Source of the DNA: JAKIWV01 sp049800095
GTDB taxonomy: Archaea; Thermoplasmatota; Thermoplasmata; Lutacidiplasmatales; UBA184
Length of the DNA stretch: 18,145 nucleotides
Assembly: GCA_049800095.1 (NCBI GenBank)
Contig: JBARJD010000132.1
Span: 1-18,145, forward strand
Direction: 5' to 3'
Position numbers and translations under genes: made by a program
Shown here: positions 14,587 to 18,145 of the stretch, piece after piece
Numbering within the stretch: the first letter of the stretch is position 1
Layout of the letters: each line of letters starts with the position of its first letter
The notes under the pieces: generated by a model
Database searches by the model: none
The model's input: the letters and a program-made list of their open reading frames with translations, nothing else
What the model was told of the DNA's origin: nothing

Positions 14587-15564
14587 GTGATCATCACACG
14601 GACGCCCTTCCGTATCTCCTTCGCGGGCGGCGGCACGGACTTCCCCTCGTTCTATCGGTCGTTCGGAGGCGGAGCGGTCACGACCGCGGCCATTGACCGC
14701 TTCATCCACGTTCTCGTGAACGAGAAGTTCGACCGCTCGATCCGCGTCGCGTACTCGAAGACGGAGAACGTCGAAACCGTGGACGATCTCCAGCATGGGC
14801 TCTTCCGGGAGGCGCTGCGCCTCACCCAGGTCCACCGGGCCGTGGAGGTGCATACGATCGCGGACATCCCGGGGGAGGGCACCGGGGTCGGTTCCTCGTC
14901 GAGTTTGACGGTGGGTCTCCTCAACGCGCTCTACGGCTACAAGGGCCAGATCGTGGACGCGTCCCGGCTGGCGGAGGAGGCCTGCCGGATCGAGATCAAC
15001 GTCCTCCACGGGACGCTGGGCAAGCAGGACCAGTACATCGCGGCCTTCGGCGGTCTCCACTACTTCGATTTCCGCCCCGACGACACCGTGCGGGTGCACC
15101 CGATTCCCCTGTCGAGGAAGGACCTCGACACGCTCTCGTCCCATCTGTCGCTGTTCTACACCGGCACGCCCCGGACCGCGGAGCCGATCCTGAAAGAGCA
15201 GGACGCCCGGACGACCGAGAACCGCGACACGCTCCTCCGCATGCGGGACCTGGCCGGCGAGATGCGCGACGCGTTCGTGGCCCTCGATTGGAACCGGGCC
15301 GGCGCGATCCTCGACGAGGGATGGAGCTTGAAGCGAGGGCTGACCCAGGGGATCTCCAATGAGCAGATCGACGACTGGTATGCCCGGGGAAAGGAGGCCG
15401 GGGCGCTCGGAGGGAAGATCACCGGCGCCGGCGGCGGAGGCTTCTTGCTCCTGTTCCACCCGCCCGAGAGGAGTACTCAAGTAGCGCAGGCCCTCTCGCC
15501 GCTGGAGCGGATGCCGGTGCAGATCTCTCCCGAGGGATCTCGCATACTGATGGTGCATCGATGA
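14587..15564 (+). CDS. hddA: GHMP-family sugar kinase, D-glycero-D-manno-heptose 7-phosphate kinase-like
   Basis: A 325-residue GHMP kinase closest in pattern to HddA, which phosphorylates heptose 7-phosphate at C1 on the way to nucleotide-activated heptose. The N-terminal TRTPFRISFAGGGTDFPSFY (residues 4-23) is diagnostic of this branch. The phosphate-binding glycine/serine loop is at about 95-105 (PGEGTGVGSSSS), GTLGKQDQY near residue 145 is the conserved HxxxGxxDQY-like segment, and motif 3 is KITGAGGGGF from 277. The start is GTG 14587, 28 bases after the helicase stop, without an obvious Shine-Dalgarno. The next gene overlaps by four bases (ATGA) and encodes a sedoheptulose-7-phosphate isomerase-like protein, which supports a heptose substrate. 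Related kinases act on other sugars such as fucose, so the exact sugar is inferred from the pair. Confidence 0.85.
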   Translation: MIITRTPFRISFAGGGTDFPSFYRSFGGGAVTTAAIDRFIHVLVNEKFDRSIRVAYSKTENVETVDDLQHGLFREALRLTQVHRAVEVHTIADIPGEGTGVGSSSSLTVGLLNALYGYKGQIVDASRLAEEACRIEINVLHGTLGKQDQYIAAFGGLHYFDFRPDDTVRVHPIPLSRKDLDTLSSHLSLFYTGTPRTAEPILKEQDARTTENRDTLLRMRDLAGEMRDAFVALDWNRAGAILDEGWSLKRGLTQGISNEQIDDWYARGKEAGALGGKITGAGGGGFLLLFHPPERSTQVAQALSPLERMPVQISPEGSRILMVHR

Positions 15565-16166
15565 CGGACCCGGATACGGCCATCGCGCAGTACGTCCACC
15601 GCTACATCGAGGACACCGAGGCCGCGCTACGCGACCCGTTCCTCGCCGACGGGGTCACTCGGACGGTATCCCTGGTGCTCAAGGCCCGCGACGAGGGCCA
15701 CACGATCTTTTTCTTCGGAAACGGGGGCAGCGCCGCGACGGCCAGCCACATGGCCCAGGACCTGGCCAAACTGACGATCGTCCCGGGTCGGAAGCGGATC
15801 CGGACCCACTCGCTCTCGGACCACATCTCGGTCATCCTGGCCGTCGGGAATGACGTGAGTTTCGCCGAGATCTACGCGGAGCAGGTCAAGAGCCAAGGCC
15901 GCGCGGGGGACGTGGCGATCGGGATCAGTGGCAGCGGGAACTCGCCCAACGTGCTCCGGGCGCTCGAGGAAGCCCGCACGCTGGGAATGACCACGGTCGG
16001 ATTTATCGGAACGGGCGGCGGGAAAATGCGGGCGCTCTGCGACGTGCCGATCATCGTCCCGTCGAGCAACATGCAGCACATCGAGGACCTCCATCACATC
16101 ATGCTCCATCTGCTGGCCTCGTACCTGCGCGACGAGGCGTCTCCTTCCGGTCAGGGGACTCGATGA
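15561..16166 (+). CDS. gmhA: SIS-domain phosphoheptose isomerase-like protein (GmhA-like)
   Basis: A 201-residue SIS-fold sugar isomerase. GmhA converts sedoheptulose 7-phosphate to D-glycero-D-manno-heptose 7-phosphate, the first step of activated heptose synthesis. GNGGSAATASHMAQDL is at residues 53-68, GDVAIGISGSGNSPNVLRAL near 116-135 holds the phosphate-binding Ser/Gly loop, and IEDLHHIMLHLL near 174-185 places H178 at the position of the catalytic His of E. coli GmhA. The catalytic Glu of the E. coli enzyme (HFAAEL) is replaced by Asp (D67 in HMAQDL), as I recall in many SIS proteins linked with HddA. It overlaps both neighbours by four bases (ATGA), so translation of the three genes is coupled. 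GmhB phosphatase and a heptose nucleotidyltransferase are not in the window. Confidence 0.85.
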   Translation: MTDPDTAIAQYVHRYIEDTEAALRDPFLADGVTRTVSLVLKARDEGHTIFFFGNGGSAATASHMAQDLAKLTIVPGRKRIRTHSLSDHISVILAVGNDVSFAEIYAEQVKSQGRAGDVAIGISGSGNSPNVLRALEEARTLGMTTVGFIGTGGGKMRALCDVPIIVPSSNMQHIEDLHHIMLHLLASYLRDEASPSGQGTR

Positions 16167-17005
16167 CCGTCCAAGTCCGCGACTACATGGTGCTCTCCGT
16201 CGAGCACCTCGATTCCGAGGCGACCGTGGGCCAGGCGATCGACACGGTGACCCGGAGCCGCCACCATGGACTGCCCGTGACCGACCATCAAGGGCGGTTG
16301 ATCGGGTTCGTCAGCACGAAAGAGCTCCTGCGGAATGCCGGGGACCGGGACCGGAAGATTCGGGACATCATCCGGGCCGGCACCTACACCGCGACCCCGG
16401 ACATGGGGATCGATGACGTCGCGCGGATCATGTTCCGATTCGGCCTCCGGGACCTGCCGATCATCGACGAGGAGGGGAAGCTGTGCGGGGTCATCTCCAA
16501 CCTCGACATCGTCCGCTCCCACTTCGAGCGGGCCTCCCCCGCGAAGGCCGATACGCTCCGCAAGCTGCTCTCCGAGCGATACCATCTACCGTTCATCTAT
16601 CAGAGAGGCCTCGTTCCGATCGCGAGCCTCAAACCCACCCAGTGGAAGGTCTACGAGGACGAGCTCGAGGGGCGCCGCTACGAGCTCGAACGAGGGTTCG
16701 CCGAACCGGTCCTCGTGGTCCAGAAGGGCGACGAGTGGCTGCTGGTCGACGGACACCACCGGGCGCTGGCGGCCCGTGAGATGGGGCTCCAGAACCTCCA
16801 GGCCTTCATCCTCAGCTCCGAAAAACCGGAGGAGTTTGCCCGGCTGGAGATCGGGCTCGAACGGACCGCCAAGGAGCACCACCTCGACTCGCTCGACAAC
16901 ATCGAGATCGACCGGGCGTCGCACCATCCTCTGATCGAGATCACGACGCAGCTGATCCGGCGGTTCGAGCCGGAAGAGGCCAAAGAAACGTCCGGCGAAC
17001 CCTGA
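16163..17005 (+). CDS. CBS-domain pair fused to ParB/Srx-fold (SerK-like) domain
   Basis: A 280-residue cytoplasmic protein. Two CBS repeats fill residues about 5-123 (first: DYMVLSVEHLDSEATVGQAI to LIGFVSTKELL; second: GTYTATPDMGIDDVARIMF to LCGVISNLDIV). CBS pairs normally bind AMP, ADP, ATP or related ligands. Residues about 145-225 match the ParB/sulfiredoxin-like fold: LVPIASLKPTQW, then PVLVV, then WLLVDGHHRALAAREMG with the DGHHR motif at 196-200. The same motif marks the archaeal ADP-dependent free-serine kinase SerK of Thermococcus, rather than the GERR-type motif of true ParB partition proteins. A small-molecule kinase regulated by adenylates is therefore likelier than a DNA-binding role, but the substrate is unknown. 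The acidic tail (about 240-280) is not recognised. Its ATG overlaps the gmhA stop, making it the third gene of the heptose operon. Confidence 0.8.
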   Translation: MTVQVRDYMVLSVEHLDSEATVGQAIDTVTRSRHHGLPVTDHQGRLIGFVSTKELLRNAGDRDRKIRDIIRAGTYTATPDMGIDDVARIMFRFGLRDLPIIDEEGKLCGVISNLDIVRSHFERASPAKADTLRKLLSERYHLPFIYQRGLVPIASLKPTQWKVYEDELEGRRYELERGFAEPVLVVQKGDEWLLVDGHHRALAAREMGLQNLQAFILSSEKPEEFARLEIGLERTAKEHHLDSLDNIEIDRASHHPLIEITTQLIRRFEPEEAKETSGEP

Positions 17006-17132
17006 CCGGCGTATGGACCGGCACGGCTTGAACGGGGCCCGAGTGTTGCCGGGCCGGGAGGGAGCGTAGACGGACTTCGTCAGGCAGGTCCCCGCGACGG
17101 AGTCCGGCGATCGTCGCGACGCGCTCCTCTCG

Positions 17133-17945
17133 ATGGCCGTCGCGGTCTTCGCGAGCCTCCTCGGGGTCGGGGGAGTGATGTTCTGGGTCGGACCCGCGGC
17201 GCTGCTACCGCCGGGCCCTACCGCCACCGCCGTCGCGTCCATCTTCGTCCTGGTCGGCGTCGGCGGGCTTTGTCTGATCTTCGGAGGGTTCCCGCGCGCC
17301 GCGTCCCGCGCGCTCCGGTCCACCGTCCCGCACATGTTCCCGTTCGGGCCGATGCCGCTCGACATCGCCCTATACCTCCTGGTTTTCGCAGTCGTGACCT
17401 GCTCGACCCACGCCTTTTTCGACGTCTTCACCGGCGCGGACAACGGCGGCCAGGTGGACGGGCTGGCCAATCAGAATGCGCTGGACCTGATCCTGGCTGC
17501 CGCGTCGATCGTGGTCTACCTGGCCACGATGTTCGCCGTGTACCTCATCGCACGGGTCGTTCGGCTGGGGCGGCTGATCGACCACCATCGCCACGTGGAC
17601 CCGTATCGAACTGGCCGCTCGAATCCGGAAGACGCGCTGGAATGGGTACCCCCGGCCGGCCCGGCGGCGCCCGCATCGCGGTACGCCCGTCCCGTGTTGT
17701 ACGGGGTATCCGTCGTCGTCGCTCTCGCGATGTCCGCCGCGGTGCAACTGCTGGAAGTAAGCCTCCAACCGGCGCCCCCGATGCAGTGGCTCGCCGGTCA
17801 GGCCTTTACCCCGCTTTGGGCGCTCCTCACCGCTTGGGCGCTGGCCTACTTGGATACCGGCACGCGTACTCTGGAGACGCGCTACGTTTCGATCGTTCCA
17901 CCCGTCACGGCTCCGCAGGTCGCGCACGGTGACGCGACCACGTGA
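17133..17945 (+). CDS. Multi-pass membrane protein of unknown function
   Basis: A 270-residue integral membrane protein with five or six hydrophobic segments at about residues 3-24, 29-52, 73-98, 113-141, 184-205 and perhaps 212-236. A soluble loop of about 40 residues after the fourth segment is His/Arg/Pro-rich (it includes DHHRHVDPYRTGR). The region around FFDVFTGADNGGQVDGLANQ (about 96-115), between segments three and four, may face the other side of the membrane. I recognise no family and no catalytic motif. ATG 17133 is the first possible start after an in-frame stop about 65 bases upstream; there is no clear Shine-Dalgarno or TATA box. The 127-base gap before it holds nothing I can name. 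Confidence 0.75.
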   Translation: MAVAVFASLLGVGGVMFWVGPAALLPPGPTATAVASIFVLVGVGGLCLIFGGFPRAASRALRSTVPHMFPFGPMPLDIALYLLVFAVVTCSTHAFFDVFTGADNGGQVDGLANQNALDLILAAASIVVYLATMFAVYLIARVVRLGRLIDHHRHVDPYRTGRSNPEDALEWVPPAGPAAPASRYARPVLYGVSVVVALAMSAAVQLLEVSLQPAPPMQWLAGQAFTPLWALLTAWALAYLDTGTRTLETRYVSIVPPVTAPQVAHGDATT

Positions 17946-17990
17946 AGGGCCGGGATTTCCATCGGGGAGCGCAGGGAATTGGTACGTGGG

Positions 17991-17998
17991 ACATATCA
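17991..17998 (+). promoter_or_regulatory. TATA-like box for the gene at 18029
   Basis: ACATATCA is an A/T-rich island 31-38 bases upstream of ATG 18029. It predicts a transcript starting within about ten bases of the ATG. Confidence 0.45.
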
Positions 17999-18028
17999 AG
18001 CGGTCGTCGGTCGAGGCGCCGTCCGGCT

Positions 18029-18145
18029 ATGAGTAGGCCACGGACTCTTCGTCGCGCGGCCATAGCCTCGCTCATCGCGAGCGTCGTTCTATTGGCCGTG
18101 GTCCTGCCGCTCGTCGCGCCCATGGTCCGCGGCGCACAGCAGGGC
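18029..18145 (+). CDS. N-terminus of an exported protein, truncated by window
   Basis: Only the first 39 residues are visible. They form a classical signal peptide or N-terminal anchor: a basic start (MSRPRTLRRAA), a hydrophobic core (IASLIASVVLLAVVLPLVAP), then MVRGAQQG with a possible cleavage site after Gly-Ala. No lipobox Cys is seen before the edge. The TATA-like box at 17991 supports the start. What the mature protein does cannot be told from the window; a surface or binding protein is possible. Confidence 0.65.
   Translation, partial: MSRPRTLRRAAIASLIASVVLLAVVLPLVAPMVRGAQQG

Noticed and set aside
14095..15558. 487-codon reverse frame over the helicase and hddA
   Set aside because: It is the complement of two well-supported genes, and its translation is low-complexity Arg/Gly/Pro.
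16550..17005. Chromosome partition ParB function for the CBS fusion
   Set aside because: The motif is DGHHR as in SerK rather than GERR-like, there is no helix-turn-helix domain after it, and no ParA gene lies nearby.

Overview
The window looks like a piece of a GC-rich archaeal chromosome, most likely from a high-GC euryarchaeon of the Thermoplasmatota type (the lineage is my inference). The strongest marker is an intact small subunit of the archaeal replicative polymerase PolD at 3849-5372. An XPD-type iron-sulfur helicase, archaeal-style TATA-like boxes 20-40 bases upstream of several starts, many GTG starts and short or absent leaders fit the same picture. I see no rRNA, acceptable tRNA, CRISPR array or intact insertion sequence.

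Layout. 3-2161 (+): the 3' part of a secreted family-5 solute-binding protein (peptide/sugar ABC importer), followed by a DUF6058-like protein. 2162-3033: an 870-base stretch without a convincing intact gene. It holds several strong inverted repeats, a TATA-like box and a short relic resembling the RraA family, so it may encode a structured RNA. 3034-3708 (+): an unrecognised protein with its own promoter. 3849-5860 (+): polB (PolD DP1) overlapped by cutA, whose tail runs about 100 bases into the convergent pgk gene. 8407-5760 (-): two small coiled-coil proteins, ketopantoate reductase (CoA synthesis) and a bacterial-type phosphoglycerate kinase. 8539-12373 (+): malate dehydrogenase, then a complete split proton-translocating transhydrogenase (pntAA-pntAB-pntB), a redox block linking NADH and NADPH pools. 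About 12501-14558 (+): an XPD/Rad3-like helicase with no ordinary start codon. 14587-17005 (+): three tightly coupled genes, namely an HddA-like sugar-phosphate GHMP kinase, a GmhA-like sedoheptulose-7-phosphate isomerase, and a fusion of two CBS domains with a ParB/Srx-fold domain resembling the archaeal free-serine kinase SerK. 17133-17945 (+): a multi-pass membrane protein. 18029 to the right edge (+): the signal-peptide end of an exported protein.

The most interesting parts are the hddA-gmhA-CBS/SerK-like operon, which looks like an archaeal heptose-phosphate module with an adenylate-sensing partner of unknown substrate, and the structured 870-base gap. Secondary oddities are the cutA/pgk antisense overlap, the missing helicase start codon, and the near absence of Lys and Arg in the solute-binding protein.
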